Source: Acridotheres tristis (Eukaryota; Chordata; Aves; Passeriformes; Sturnidae). Taken from it: a stretch of 64,000 nt of DNA. Shown here piece after piece: positions 10,448 through 22,827 of this stretch. Position numbers and translations under genes: made by a program. The DNA is taken from the NCBI GenBank assembly GCA_037013685.1, contig CM072905.1, positions 11,126,991-11,190,990 of the forward strand, written 5' to 3'. Below the pieces are notes generated by a model, which made no database searches, was not told the origin of the DNA, and worked only from the letters and a program-made list of their open reading frames with translations. How positions within the stretch are numbered: the stretch's first letter is position 1; each line of letters opens with the position of its first letter.

Positions 10448-12659
10448 CTGGTTTCAGTGAAGAGGGGATCCAGCCGAGCCCTGGGGGAAATCTGTTGTAC
10501 CCCAGGCACTCCCACAGATCCAGAGATTTTTCTCCAGGTTCACTTCCCTGCAGCCTGCTCTGCTCCTAAGGGAGCTCTCAGGCATAAAACAGGCCTGGGG
10601 AGCTGAGGGACAACTGGGGGACAGCTGCCCCATGAACCACATCTCACCTGACACTGATACTCCTGAACCACAAACCCCATCTGGATGGTGCCTTCCAGCT
10701 CTCACCTCATGATGGTTCTTTGGCACAAGAAGGTGACTGAGTGGTCCCCGGGCTGTGGGAGGGCAGGGGGGGTTCCTGGTCCCTTCCTTCATCCCCAGAG
10801 CTCAGGGATGCTCCCAGCTCCTCGAGGCCTGGCTGGGAGCCTCCAGCCACAGGAAAGCCCCAAAGGCTGGAAGCTGGAGATGAAAGCCCAGGGGTGGATG
10901 GTTTGATGTCAAGAAAAACAAAACCCAGCCCAAAGTCTCAAAACAACATTTGAGGGCTGCTGCTGAAGACTGAAAGCAGCGCCTTGCAGCATTCAGAGGT
11001 CATGAGCCAGGCCCCCAAAACTCCTGAGGCTGCCATGAAAGGAGGGAAAAACCTAGTTATTTAATTCATTTTTAAATTTACATTTGGGGTTTGTGATAAA
11101 TCTCCTGAGATCAAGGCTTTCCTTGCTAAGGCTGACTCAGGGCTGTGCTGCAGAGCCAAATCTGTGCATCCCATTGTGAGATCCTGGAATATCACATAAA
11201 TCCCATGCACAGAGCTGTCTCTGGGAGCTGGAAATTTGGGGACCACCACAGTGCTGGGCCCTGGGAAAGATCCCAAGGGGTGATGGCAGTGGGAACAGAG
11301 CAGTTTGAGGGTGTTTAATATGGCCAGGTGGAAGGGGGTGCTGGGGACAGCAGTGGCAGGCACAGATGTCCCAATCCAAGGCAGGGTTTTCCAAAGACTT
11401 GGCTCCCCTCTCGCTGCACAAGTGAAGTGGAGTCCATGTGGATTTTATTCCAACCAGCAGCAAAAGGTGACCCCGACACCATCTGGGTTTGGGAATGTGA
11501 AGGGCTGGCTCCTCGCTGGAGCAAAGTGTTAAAATGTGATTTTTTTTCCCCCTTTTTTTCAGTTTTTAATTTATTCGGCGGCGGCTCTGCCTCGCTCTGG
11601 TTGCCAATTTCCTACTGGTTTAATATTGGAGATTTATGATTCCTAATCCCTGGGTGTGCCCTGGTGCTGGGGGACCCCTCACTGCCCTGGCTCTCTCCCT
11701 CAGCACGTGGCTCCAGCAGGGATTGCTCAGCTCCAGGGATGGGATTTCTCCACCTTCCAAGCAGTGGAAGGGGCTGTGAGTGCTGGGGTTGGTGCTTTCC
11801 CCCTGCCTTGGGTTTTTTTGAGGATTCAGGTTTTTTCTCCCCCCTCCCTCCCTCTTTTCAAGCTGCCTTTTGAAAATACGTTTTGCTTTTTTCCAGCAGC
11901 CCCTGCCAAGCTCCTCTCGACAAAGGGGGTGACTAAGAGAAGGCTCCGCTGAAGGAAGGATTTTTTTACTTTTTTTTTCCAAGAAAGGGCAAAGTGAGCA
12001 GATGATCTCACCTTTCGGATGAGGACTCTGTTCCTCAGCCCCATTCCCTCCCCAGTGCTGGGATGGGGATCCAGGGCCGGCATGAGGGACCACAGTGCTG
12101 GTACAAAAACATTCCAGCATCATCCGTGCAGGATCGGGCCCTGCTGCAGCACAGGCGGCTCAGCTTCAGGGGCAAAATGGAGATTGAAAAGCTCCAGGTT
12201 TCCTTTACCACAGTCACACCCCACAGAGAGCAGAAAGTTCCCCAAAATCGGGCGCCTGAGGGAGTTCACACCTCACCTGGATCAGCATCACCTGCTCATT
12301 AAATAATGCCCTCTCCTTTTGGGAATCCCAAAATTCCCTCAGTGGGTTCAGCTGAAATCTCTTCTGCTCCCCCGGGATTTAACTGCCCTCACCTCAAGCT
12401 CTTCTGGGAGCTGAGTGGCCCTGTGCTCCCCCTCACAGCCAAAATAAACCCAGAAAAAGCTTTTCTGCCTCTCTTCCTACCTTCCCCCCTCCCGAATCTC
12501 CCGGCTTGCCCTCCCCGCCTCCTGTTTCACTCCAAATATTTGCACCCAAACCCATCTCGCGGGGGAAAAAGCCTAAATTAAAATAAAAAGAAAAAAACCC
12601 CACAAACCCGACAAAAACAAACAGATACGAAAAATAAATAAGGGAAAATATCCCCTTTG

Positions 12660-12840
12660 AAAGGCTGAATGAAGCGGGGAGCTAAAAAGCCCCATTGAGG
12701 AGCACGGGGTGGATGATAGCTCCCGATTGAGGCCTCGGGAGAAGGAGCTCTGTTCAAGCTAATTAGGGCCTTTTAGGACATTCAGCACAGCGATGCCAGC
12801 AGAACGGTGAGGAAAAGAGCCTCCTAATTGGCTTCCTGCT
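12660..12840. promoter_or_regulatory. Candidate regulatory element (homeodomain motifs)
   Basis: AT-rich sequence with TAATTA at 12760-12765, TAATTG at 12825-12830 and a short inverted repeat (cccga/tcggg, 12722-12739). Composition differs from the surrounding GC-rich intron. Conservation cannot be assessed here. Confidence 0.3.
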
Positions 12841-13267
12841 GGGGTGTCAGTCCCAAAGTCTTTATTATCCCTCCCTGCACCTTTTCAACCCTTTCTTCCC
12901 TCCCTGGCCCCGGTGAAAGCCTGGGCTGCCCCGGCATCGCTCACCCCGCTGCCTCACCGCCATGGTTTGTCCTCAAAAAAGCAAATTTGCCGTGGCTGTG
13001 GGGATGGCTGGGGCCGTAGGGAACCCTTCACAGCCAGGAGGGTCGGGTGGGAGCACCTTCATGCCAGTTCTGGGACAGTGTCCCCCACACTTGAGCCAGC
13101 CCCAGCCGCAGAAGTGATGCTGAGTGAGAAAAGAGAAGGAAAAGCTCTTTCCAGCACTTCCCTACTCATTGCTCCAGGGGGATCTCCTGCCTGAGACACC
13201 TCCTGAGCCACCCACACACACCTTGGCAGGGTCTGCTGGAGCCCACAGGGCAGCCCTAAACAAAATG

Positions 13268-13378
13268 GAGTGTGAGTGTCACCCAGACCTCCGACAGATC
13301 CGAGTGTGAGTGTCACTCCAATAGATCCGAGTGTGTGTCACCCAAACCTCCAATAGATCCGAGTGTGTGTGTCATCCA
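13268..13378. repeat. Degenerate 27-34 bp tandem repeat
   Basis: Four units begin with gagtgtg(a/t)gtg at 13268, 13302, 13329 and 13361. The first three end in agatcc; the last is truncated at tcatcc. Confidence 0.85.
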
Positions 13379-13431
13379 GGTGAGAGGGAAATGCTTGCTG
13401 CTCATCTCCACAGCAAAAAGTCTTTTAAATA

Positions 13432-13457
13432 TTTTAAATATTTTAAAATATTTAAAA
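13432..13457. repeat. Perfect 26-bp AT palindrome
   Basis: Two 13-base halves, TTTTAAATATTTT and its exact reverse complement, meet without a spacer. Adjacent sequence repeats part of the motif. Confidence 0.9.
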
Positions 13458-13781
13458 GCCGTGGCACAGCACAGTGAGAGGAGAGGGGACATGGTGTCAT
13501 CAACCTAGAAGACACTGGAAAACACTTGGAAAACAGGAGTTTCCTGCAGACGCTGGGAGAGCCCCAAAGCAGGGTCCACAGTGTGTCATCCCAGTTTCCC
13601 AAGGGACACACGGCATCACTGCTCCACCGAGCAACGCTGCCCAGGGCTGCCTCTCCAAACCTGACAAAAACCAAAGTGCACACACCCCAGGTCGGGCTGG
13701 GTGGCCTTGGGGACACCCCGCGGGGATGCTCCTGCCCCGCATCCCTTTGGCACCGCTCGTCCCTGGAGAGGGGACACTCAC

Positions 13782-13856
13782 CATAGTCTTTCTTACAGTA
13801 CTTCTTCATGTTGATCTTCAGCTTCCCCTTGGAGGCTTTGCAGTACGAGTCGCAAT
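13782..13856 (-). CDS. NTN1: Netrin-1, first NTR-domain exon
   Basis: This 75-bp exon codes for the start of the netrin C-terminal (NTR) domain. With the flanking phase-1 bases it reads [19 protein letters not shown], then YCKKDY and the first base of the next Ala codon. It carries three cysteines that pair with those in the last exon in NTR domains. The acceptor is ctctctccgtgcag and the donor is TATG|GTGAGT. Both edges are phase 1 and the length is a multiple of three. The residues match vertebrate netrin-1 over the whole exon, so identity is certain even though the exon is short. A longer open frame running past the donor into the intron is not real coding sequence. Confidence 0.97.
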
Positions 13857-16800
13857 CTGCACGGAGAGAGGGGGAGGGCAAGAAAACATTAACAAAACAA
13901 ATTAGCCTTAAAATGAAGAAAGCGCTGGGGGAAGGGGGGACGGCTCAAAGCTGCAGGCTGCCATGAATAAGCAGCGTGCCTGTGATATCCATCTGCCAGG
14001 CCCCGATTGGGTCGGCCGAGGGGCATTGAGAAAGCCCTTCCTTTCTAAAGAAAGCGTCTCACAAAGGAGCCCGTCCTCCCTCCGCCTCCCCCGGCCGGCT
14101 TCCCCGGCCGCCTCTGTCTTCCTGGGAGACCCCGGGGGCCTCCCTTATTGTGCCACCCAGAGCTTTTGAGAGCCACACAAATTCCCCCTGTTCTGCAGCT
14201 CCCAACTGGAGCCTGCCCGGAGTCCACAGAGGCCCCATTGTCACCCCTAACCCGGGCCGGTGTCAGCCTTTGGCATTCATTGCCGAGAGATTCGGGCTGG
14301 GGTCACCCTGCCACAATGCGGGTCAGAGAGGAAATTAGCAGCCCATGAAGCATTAGCAAAGCCTTTTGGTGTCCACTCCACTGAAGTGTGCAAATAAAAT
14401 ACCCCAGTAGGAACATTTCATTTCTAATGGGCCCCCACTGCTGGGACACGCTGGCCTGGCCCAGGCGGCCGGCGGGAGCCTGGCACGGCCCCCTGGCACT
14501 GCCACTGCTGCTGGCCACGGGCCACTGGCACGGCCCTGGAGCCCACGGGCACACCGAGCCCTGCCCTGGGAGTGCTGGTCCTGCAGTGGGTGGGCAGTGC
14601 CCTCTGGCCACCTCCAGGAACATCCCCATGGCACCACGGCCATGCCAGGAGAGGGGCCAGGAGCCATCCCATGCCCAGTGCCAGGACTGAGGTAGGCTCA
14701 TGGACATGCATCCATGGCTCCTCAGCACCCACAGGTGCCAGAGAGGCCCCCAGCAGCACAGAGTACCTCATTCAGGAAGAAAGGACACGTCTGTCTGCAG
14801 CAGCAGGCCTTGGTACAGTGACAGCCTTGGAGGCCTCTGTCTCTCCCAGCATTGTCCTTCCCCAGCCACTGCTGGAGCACACGTGTGGATCTGCTGAAGG
14901 GCCCAGCAGGGCCCCAGGGGGTTGTGGGGAAGGTGGCAATGCTGCTGACATGCCATGGCCAGCTCACACTTGGGTGCCAGGACCATGAGGAACCCCCTCA
15001 GCACCAACCCCTGTGACCCATATGTGCCCTAGCCCCTCTCAACGTGGCCGTGCAGAGTCCCCACCTCAGCCCCATGGCTCCCTGCTGCTCCCACTCCTCA
15101 GGAGAGACCCTCAGGACAACCAGGCTTCCTGCTCTTCCAGCCAGGCCAACCCCAAACACTGTGATCTTCCTCCTGCAAGAGCCCCAGCTGAGATCTGTGT
15201 CCAGCTACAACCCAGCCAAGGCCCCTCCAAAGGCTGCTGACTGAGGGCTTCCAGCTACTGATGCCTTCCATTTGTTTTTCTCATCTAACATTTCTGAGCA
15301 TCCAGCAAAACCTGAAATGCACTGAGGAAGGAGTGGATATTCCATCAGAACTGCAGCTGAGTGGATGGAGATGTGCTAGCAAACCCCCAGCCATACCCAC
15401 GTGGCAGGATGCCACCATACTGTGGGACATGGCTGCCTGGTGTCAGTGAGCTCAGGGAATAGAAACATTCCTGACCCAGGTAAGGTTTTCCCGGCCATAT
15501 TTTGAAGGAAAAGTCTCTAAGGGAACTAAATGTCTGTGCCGTGACCCATGGAAGCTTCCCCTGAGCTTTTTGGGGGAGCAGGGAATGCCAAGGGACAGAC
15601 AGGCTGCTCTACCAGGCTGCTGGCACCACTCTGCTCAGCCCAGGCTGCTGATGTCCTCAGGACACCAGTGTGGCTATGACACAGCTGCTGATGGCTCTCC
15701 CTGGCACAGAAATCCTGGAGCTCTGTGGGTGTTCACTGCTGCTGTCACACCTCAGCCTGTGGGCAGAACAAGAGATGACACAAGGACAGGTGGGCAGGGA
15801 AGAGCAGAGCAGGGACAAGCCTGGAAGCTCTGGCTGTACATCCCTCCTGCCCTGGCCAAATCCAGGACACGCTGGCCAGCAGCTGGCCCTGAAGAGCAGG
15901 GGTGGGCAGCAGCTCCCACCTGCACATTCATGGCTCAGCCCCACAGGGATCTCCAGCAGCCAGAGCACACCTGCAGCAGATCTTCCTGCAGCCCCAGTGC
16001 TGCTGGGATCCAGTCCAAGAAACAGCAATCAGAGACACCATTGCTCTGGACTCCAGTCCAGAACCCTCTCAAGAGTAACCCCAAATCACCTCAGCAACCT
16101 CTCCCCACAGAAACATCCCTGAGCACAGCTGAGCTCCCATCCCTGCAGCACTGCCACAGTAATTCCATTCTACCGGATCTTACAGACCCGCTGGGAATCC
16201 ATCCCGGGGCTGTTTGCCAGCTAGGGAGGCTGTGGGGTGGTGGGACAGCACTCAGCTGCCCCCACACCCTGCAGGGCAGCACCCACAGCCTTTGCTTCTC
16301 CCAGGGTGACAGCCTGGGGCTCAAGACACCCAGTCCAGGCATGGCTACCCCTGCTTTGCCTAAGCACAACTCTGCTCTGCCCTGTCCTGTCCTGTCCTTC
16401 TCCTCGTTCCCCAGCCCCACGGGCGGTGCCAGAGCCTCAGCTGGTTTGAATTGAACCGGCCTGGCCAGAGCCAGCTGGTGTAAATCACTGGGAATCACCA
16501 GATTCCAGTGCTGGCTTCCGTGGGTGGGGGATTTGTTTTGCTTCATTTCCTTTGTCTCCCTCGTGGAGAGTTCTTCTGCCTCCTGGGTGACTTGGAGATC
16601 CTCTGGGGCCTCTCTGGGAGGGCAAATGGGGTTTCTGTGAGGCAGGCACTGAGCTCTGTGTGTGGGGTGGTGCTGTGAGGCCCCTCAGCCTTCGGGACAG
16701 TGCACAGAGGGGATGCTGAAAGGACAGACCCTGCTCTCCTCACCAAGTGACTGTTCAGCAGTCTGGGCTCTGGGGAAGCTTTGCTGAGCTGCTGCTCCTC

Positions 16801-17756
16801 GCTGCAAAGGGATGGAGCTGGGCAAGCGATGGGAGGAAGGATCAGCCCATGAGAAGGGGAGGAGAGGGTGGATGTGGAGCTCAGTGACCCATGGGTGTGC
16901 ACAGGAGACACAAATGATGTGAGACTCTTGCAAAATTTGTCCCCAAATGTTTATGGGACAAGCCTCTGGACTTGTGCTGCCTGCCTGTGCCAGAGGCTCC
17001 TTGTCCTGCAGGTCCTTCTCACCCTTTTCCATGAGGCTGCAGAGGATTAGCCTGGAATTACCTGCTCGTGGGAGGTGCTGCCAGAGCCCCGCCACAAACC
17101 AGGCTGAGGATGAGCAGAGCTGCCTGAAGGACACCCTTTGGTCCCTGCAGCATGGGGGCTCAGCCCCAGCTCCCTGTCCCACTGTGCTGCACAAGTGTCC
17201 CCTGCTCACGGGGGCACAGCAAGGCTCGCTGCTCACCCTGCTGCTGTCCTGCTGCAGACCGAGCCCTCCCTGAGCCCCTCTCAGCCCGTGTCCAACCCAA
17301 CACCCCTGGCTACAAACCCGCGGTGACATCCAAGCCCCTGCTCCCGGCCCTTTCCTCCCCGAGTTTGCTCAGCTGCACAAATATTCCCAAATATTCCAGT
17401 GCAAAGCCCTGTTGCAGAGCCACGAGCCCAAAGCACACTCAGCCCTTGGTGTTTTTTTCTGTCAGCCTGCATCCTGACGCGGGGACATCCTGCTCCTCCC
17501 TGCAGCCCGGCTGGGGACAAGCACAACCTCCCGGCGTTTCCCGGACAAGCAGCGCGACGGGATCGGGAAGAGCCTGGAGCCGCTCGTTCGCACAGAGAGC
17601 AGGTGGCGGGCGGCTGGTTCGTGTCGCTCGCAGCTCAGTAAAACGTGTCAGCACAGCCTTCAGCAGCTTTGCAGCTCAGCCCATCCCCTTGATAGAGCTA
17701 ATTCTCTGGCTGGGCAGAGACTTTTCACAGCTAAACACCTTCTTTGTTTTGCTTAA

Positions 17757-17804
17757 TTTCTTTCTTTTTTTTTTTCTTTTTTTTCCTTTTTTTTCCAGAA
17801 AGTT
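17757..17804 (+). other. Long pyrimidine tract with acceptor-like end
   Basis: About 45 nearly uninterrupted T/C bases end in ccag, which resembles a very strong splice acceptor on the strand opposite NTN1. No convincing exon follows. It may be a simple-sequence tract. Confidence 0.5.
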
Positions 17805-18039
17805 GAATATTTCCTGTATAAATATCTTCGGTTTTGGGGGTTGCCTGGGGTTGCTGTGATGAGGCTGAGAGCTGCGGGGTGCTGAGTGCTCGTGCCATGA
17901 TTTAATGGATCCCGAGTGCCGGTGCTCGCAGGGCTGGGCAGGAAGGAGGTGCTGGCAGCAGGGCTGCGGGTGCTCAGTGTTGTTGCAGGGAAGACCCTGC
18001 ACCAGGCGCCTCTTGCTGCGCTTGCAGTTCCAAAATCAG

Positions 18040-18230
18040 CTTTGAGCTGCTGCGAAAGCCACATGTCGGGAACGGAAATTAAAGGCCCCTTGATTCTGAC
18101 ATGATAGAGCGATTAAAGCCACATTTCTTGGCCCGGGTACCTAACTGGAAATGCAGATATAAGGCTTAGATCCCCAAGGGGATTCAGATTTCTAATCCAA
18201 ATTTATGCAGCTAAATTCCTATTGATTTCC
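18040..18230. promoter_or_regulatory. Candidate regulatory element (ATTAAAG and TAATCC motifs)
   Basis: This AT-rich block contains two ATTAAAG motifs, TAATCC (OTX/CRX type) at 18193-18198 and an ATTTA-N6-TAAAT inverted repeat. Function is inferred from motif density only. Confidence 0.3.
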
Positions 18231-19119
18231 CCCAGGTAGGGCCCTAAATGCCTTTGTGGGCTGCGATCCAAAGTGGAGGTGGTGTGGCTTAGGAGGGGAG
18301 CCCCAGCCCTGACAGCCTGACCCCAGAACTTGGGGCTGAGGGGCATTTTCCTGCTCTCCCTCCCAGGGGTTGTGCTCTCTGCAGGCTCTGTGGGTGGGGG
18401 TCTGGGTGTCCTCATGTCCTGTTGTTACTGGTGAGGATGTGCAACCAGACTGAGCCACTAAACGAAGGTGCAAATCCAAATATCAAGTCCTAAATTCGTG
18501 ACTCTTTTACCAGAGAAAGCAGGACTGAGAAGACAGGAGTGGGGTCTGCCTGGGGTCCCAGACACCCCCAGAGTGGGTCAGGATAGATCAGTGGGGCTGA
18601 TTTGATTTGCTGCAATGCAAAGAGAGGCTAGTGGTGAAGATTTCAGATTCCTGCCCTTTTCTCTCCCTCCCCAGTATTACTGGGTCAGAAATCCTCTGTG
18701 CATGAGCCCCTCACGATGGGGGTGAGCAGCAGTGACCGTGGGGGACACGACAGCTTCCAGGTTCCCACTGGCTCTGGCCAAATCTCAGCTAAACTTCTCC
18801 ACAGGCATCTCGAAACCTGCACATTGCTGCAGCTCCTGGCTTCCCAACAGCCCCTGCAGTGGGAGGGTCAGGGTCTGTCTGCACCTAAGGAATGGGATTG
18901 TGCTTCAGTGCTATAGAACCCTCAGGAGTGCCCAGGGGGAGAAAGGTGCATTTTTGTGTATTTTTTGAAGCTGGACCTGAGCTATTCTTCCCTTCACCGG
19001 GAGCTGGGGAATCCCAGCTCTCGGCTGTGTCTGTGCCCAGACCCCCCTGCTCTCAACCACAGCCTGGGCTGGCTCCCTGAGCCCATCCAACAACCACAAA
19101 ACTCTTCCAGAACTTCCAA

Positions 19120-19362
19120 GAACTGCTGCACTCCTGTGGGATGCACATCCTGTACAGCTGATCCACGGCTCTGTAGAGCTTCCTGCTGCCCCATCCCCAA
19201 GGGACTGAGAGCTCCTCCAGGCTGTTCAGACTCTGGAAAGAAATTTCCAGCCCTTCTTACAGGCAGCAACCCCACATGCCCAGCTTGTGGCTGGGGCCTG
19301 GGGGAAAAGCTTATGGAGCAAAAGGGGGTGCTTGGGGGGCTGCCCTTGGCAACATCGTGTCT
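19120..19362 (+). repeat. Inverted repeat, left arm
   Basis: From aagaactgctgcact to caacatcgtgt this arm matches the reverse complement of 20741-20988 with only scattered differences (by eye above 90%). The middle, about 190 bp, is nearly identical. Similarity stops sharply at both ends. It does not resemble a family I can name. Confidence 0.9.
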
Positions 19363-20074
19363 GCTCTGGGGCTGAGTGTGGGCTCAGAGCTGAGTGCTCA
19401 GTGTGCTCCACTGGGCACGAAAACCTTACTGAGTTCCCCAGAGCATCCCAAAGACAGCTGGGAGCCATATTCCCAAGGGACACAGAATAAAATGCAATCC
19501 AGTGCTGGGACAGGAGAGGATGGCCCTGGAGCAGTCATGACAGGGATGCCTTTAGCTCTCAGACCTCTGGAGATTTCCCCAGATGACCATGAACTCCTGG
19601 TTCACCTCCCACAGCACTGAAGCTGTCCCTTGCTTCTATCCCAAAGAATTATTTTACCATCTCATCTATCAGTCCCTGGGAACAACTGTTGGAGTCATTT
19701 GGAGAGCTCCAGCTCTGCTTGCTCCAAGCTGTTGGCTCTGGGGCTGTGAGCATACGTCCTGAGGACGGGGATGCTCTGGAGGAGCCCTCTCCTTTCCCAG
19801 GGAGCATGGATGGGATCATCCCTGTGGGACAAGCATAGGGACTGCAGCGTCTGGCTCACAGAGCACACAGTGACTGTGAGGGATCACTGCTGTAATTTAA
19901 TTTGTGCAGGACTCCATTGGGAGTCTTTGTCTCAGAGCTGGCAGCTTTAATGTAAAGAAGCTTGAATAAAATAGCAAAGCTAAGGCAGACAATCCTTCCC
20001 AGCTTATTAATTTCAGCAGTGGCATCACTTGTCCTGTGCTTTGCTGCACCCTTGTCGGGCCACTGAGTGGACGG

Positions 20075-20131
20075 GGGTCTGTTATCACTAAACTGGGTCT
20101 GTTATCACTAAATTGGGTCTGTTATCACTAA
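20075..20131. repeat. 20-bp tandem repeat, three copies
   Basis: gggtctgttatcactaaa(c/t)t is repeated at 20075, 20095 and 20115. The last copy is cut short. It lies inside the spacer of the large inverted repeat. Confidence 0.95.
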
Positions 20132-20740
20132 TTGGCTCATCTCCTCTCACCTGGCCGTGACCCAGATGCCCTTTGCAATTATCATGTGCGAATTAGTGCC
20201 CTTCATCCCTGGCCAGCTGCAGGACAGCTGGTGTCCCCAGCAGGGTGGCCTTGGCCATTCCTCCAGCACGGCCAGGAGCTGGAACAGGGAGGCACATCCC
20301 TTCCAGGCCTCGGACCTGGGATGAGCTGGGGCTGGGCTGCTCCAGCCGTGCCTGCTGTGCTATCTAGAGGATGGTCCCCAGGTCTGAAGCAGGCTCAGCC
20401 TGTGGACAGGGATTCCAGGGGCCTGGATCTGCCCCCAGAGGGTCTGTGCCAAGCCCTGGTGCACAGCAAGCCTCTGGCACTGGGTTGTGTTTTGCCAAGT
20501 GCCTGTGATCTGTCCTTGGTCACCTCCCAGCGGCGAGCAGCAGTGCCCAGGAGCTGGCAGGGGTTTGTCCCACCAGCTGAGGTGGGTCTGTGACCAGACT
20601 GTCAAGGCAGAGGCACCTGCTGAGCATCAGAGCATCCTCTGCTGTCCAAAGTGGGCTGAGGAGCCCTTGGCACCAGCACAAGAGTGTGAGGGGCACCGAG
20701 GCCAGCCCTGCCCTGTGCTGGGTACAGCCACCACGGTAGA

Positions 20741-20988
20741 CACACGATGTTGCCAAGGGCAGCCCCCCAAGCACCCCCTTTTGCTCCATGAGCTTTTTCT
20801 CCAGGCCCCAGCCACAAGCTGGGCATGTGGGATTGCTGCCTGTAAGAAGGGCTGGAAATTTCTTTCCAGAGTCTGAACAGCCTGGAGGAGCTCTCAGTCC
20901 CTTGGGGATGGGGCAGCAGGAAGCTCTACAGGCCCATGGATCAGCTGTACACGATGTCCTGTGCATCCCACAGCAGTGCAGCAGTTCT
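20741..20988 (-). repeat. Inverted repeat, right arm
   Basis: Reverse-complement partner of 19120-19362, separated from it by about 1.38 kb. It differs by point changes and a short insertion near the outer end (gacatcg versus atc). Confidence 0.9.
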
Positions 20989-21389
20989 GAGCTGTGCCAC
21001 TCCCCAGCAGGGCAGCAAAAGCAGGAGGAGTCATTTCCACTCTTATTTATTTGTTTCTTTTGGCGCTTTGCAGACTCAAACCTTCCCCTGGGACCCCAGT
21101 GCAATCTCTGGCAATAGATACACAAAACCTTTCGTGCAGGATGCCACGGCTCCTTGGGAGCACCTGGCAGGAGCATCTCCTCACAAGCAGCGTGTCCCAA
21201 AGATCCCCGGCTGCTCCGTGCCGCTCCTGAACGTGCTGCTTGTGCTGCGGGAGAAGATCCCGGGGCTCCCGGGCAGGCAGCGCTGCGAGGCAGAGCCGGG
21301 AGCGCAGATCCCAGCGGATAACGACCATTAACCTCTCCCTTGGAACAAGAAGGTGCAAATGAGCCCACAGTAGTCTCCTTTCTTCTGGC

Positions 21390-21450
21390 TGAGCAAGATT
21401 GATTGAAAAACAAATTGGCGCAAATAAAGCATGTAATTAGATTAAAGCCT
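21390..21450. promoter_or_regulatory. Candidate regulatory element (TAATTA)
   Basis: A 60-bp AT-rich island contains GATTGATTG, caaattgg and TAATTA (21434-21439), followed by ATTAAAG. It abuts a locally CpG-rich stretch (21190-21310). Confidence 0.3.
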
Positions 21451-22450
21451 CTCGCCTGCAGCGGCTGGAAAGCGGCAGCGAGGGATTCCCGGGAGCCCGC
21501 AGCGCCTTCCCACCTCCGCACACCAGCCCCAGTGCTCCAGCACGACCCCAGCACCTCCAGGATGTGACCAGGCTATGCCCGGCACATCCCGGGAATGTCC
21601 TTGGCAGGCCCCTCGTGCTCGCCACTCCAGTCCCAGCCGTAGCCCAGCAGCGCCCCGGCAGCTGGGGCCGGGCAGTTCGGGTGCCTTTGGTCCATCCCCG
21701 TGCTTTGGGCACGGTCAGAACCCCGGACACCACCCCGGACACCAGCACAGCTCGGGGCGACTTCAGTTCGCTCCCTGCCTCCGGAGCTGCCCGGTGAGGG
21801 GATGGGGATGAACGGCCTGAGGGATTTTTGGTGTTTCAGGACAGGCGTGTCCACCTCAGCAGCAGCAGCAGCATCCCAATTTTCCCGGATCTAAAGGGAG
21901 CAGGAGGCAGGCGATGGCTGCTGGTGGCACAGTGGGGACAGTCCAGCTGTGCCAGACATCCACTGGAAACACTGCACTGGAAAACAAACAGTGAGCTGGA
22001 AAACACCTCACTGGAAAACTCCACACCAACACGGAGCTCTTCCACACCACCTCTGTCCCCTCCTCAACCTCTCCCGGGTGCAGCCAGGGCTGGCTGCACA
22101 TTTCCTATCCCTTCCCACAGGATTTACCCCGATGTTGAGCCCCAGGACACGATGGGGACATGGGGTACAGATCCAGGGCTGCCCTGCCAAGAGCCACCGC
22201 CAACACCATGGAATACATTCCTAGGAAAACATCTGTCCTCGGGAGCCCAGCACCCCATAAATTCCTGCCTGACAGCAGCTCCCGGCCTAGGGGGAAAATC
22301 ACAGCTCTGTGTTTGGGGAGAGATGCAGAAACAGGGAGCTGGTGTTGGGGACAACAGCTTTGTGTCTCCAGGGGCAATCAGCCTCTGGAAATGTCCCAGG
22401 ATAGGGAGAGGGAGCTTGTCAGTCTGACTGAAGCTCGAGGCTTGGCTATG

Positions 22451-22598
22451 GTGGGATGTGGGGATGAAGGGTTACAAGGATGAAGAGATGTGGGGATGGA
22501 GGAATGGAGGGATGTGGAGATGAAAGAATAAGGGGGTGGAGGAATGGAGGGGTTTGGGGGTGGAGGGATGCAGGGATGGAGGAATGACTGGATGTGGG
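22451..22598. repeat. Purine-rich (GGATGGAGGAAT)-like array
   Basis: A degenerate G/A-rich minisatellite of gatg-gagg and ggaatgg units with no fixed period. It produces a Pro/Ser/His-rich open frame on the opposite strand that is not a gene. Confidence 0.85.
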
Positions 22599-22827
22599 GC
22601 TGCAGGAAGCCCTGCACTGGGATGATAAGAGCACGCTGCTGCTGTGCATGAAGCTTATCTGCATTTCAGCAGTTTTGGGGGGTTTGGGTTTTTTTCCTTT
22701 AGACTTCTGGAATTATTTTGAAGCGACCAGGAGCTCCCTCACTGGAAGCCCCTCTCCCCTATTGTGCTCCCAGCCATTCACTGGGGATCACCATGAGAAA
22801 CCTTTCAGAGGGAGCTGCATGCTGCTG

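Larger units (their letters stand above)
8279..13781 (-). other. NTN1: NTN1 intron between the two NTR exons
   Basis: This 5.5-kb phase-1 intron has donor G|GTGAGT and acceptor tttttttccag. It contains a GAT-type microsatellite, an A-run, a four-copy 41-bp repeat, a short degenerate repeat, an AT palindrome and an AT-rich candidate element. No other gene is evident. Confidence 0.85.

Noticed and set aside
20520..21554. 344-codon open frame on the - strand
   Set aside because: Part of it is simply one arm of the inverted repeat read through. Composition is Ser/Pro/Ala/Cys-rich and no domain is seen.
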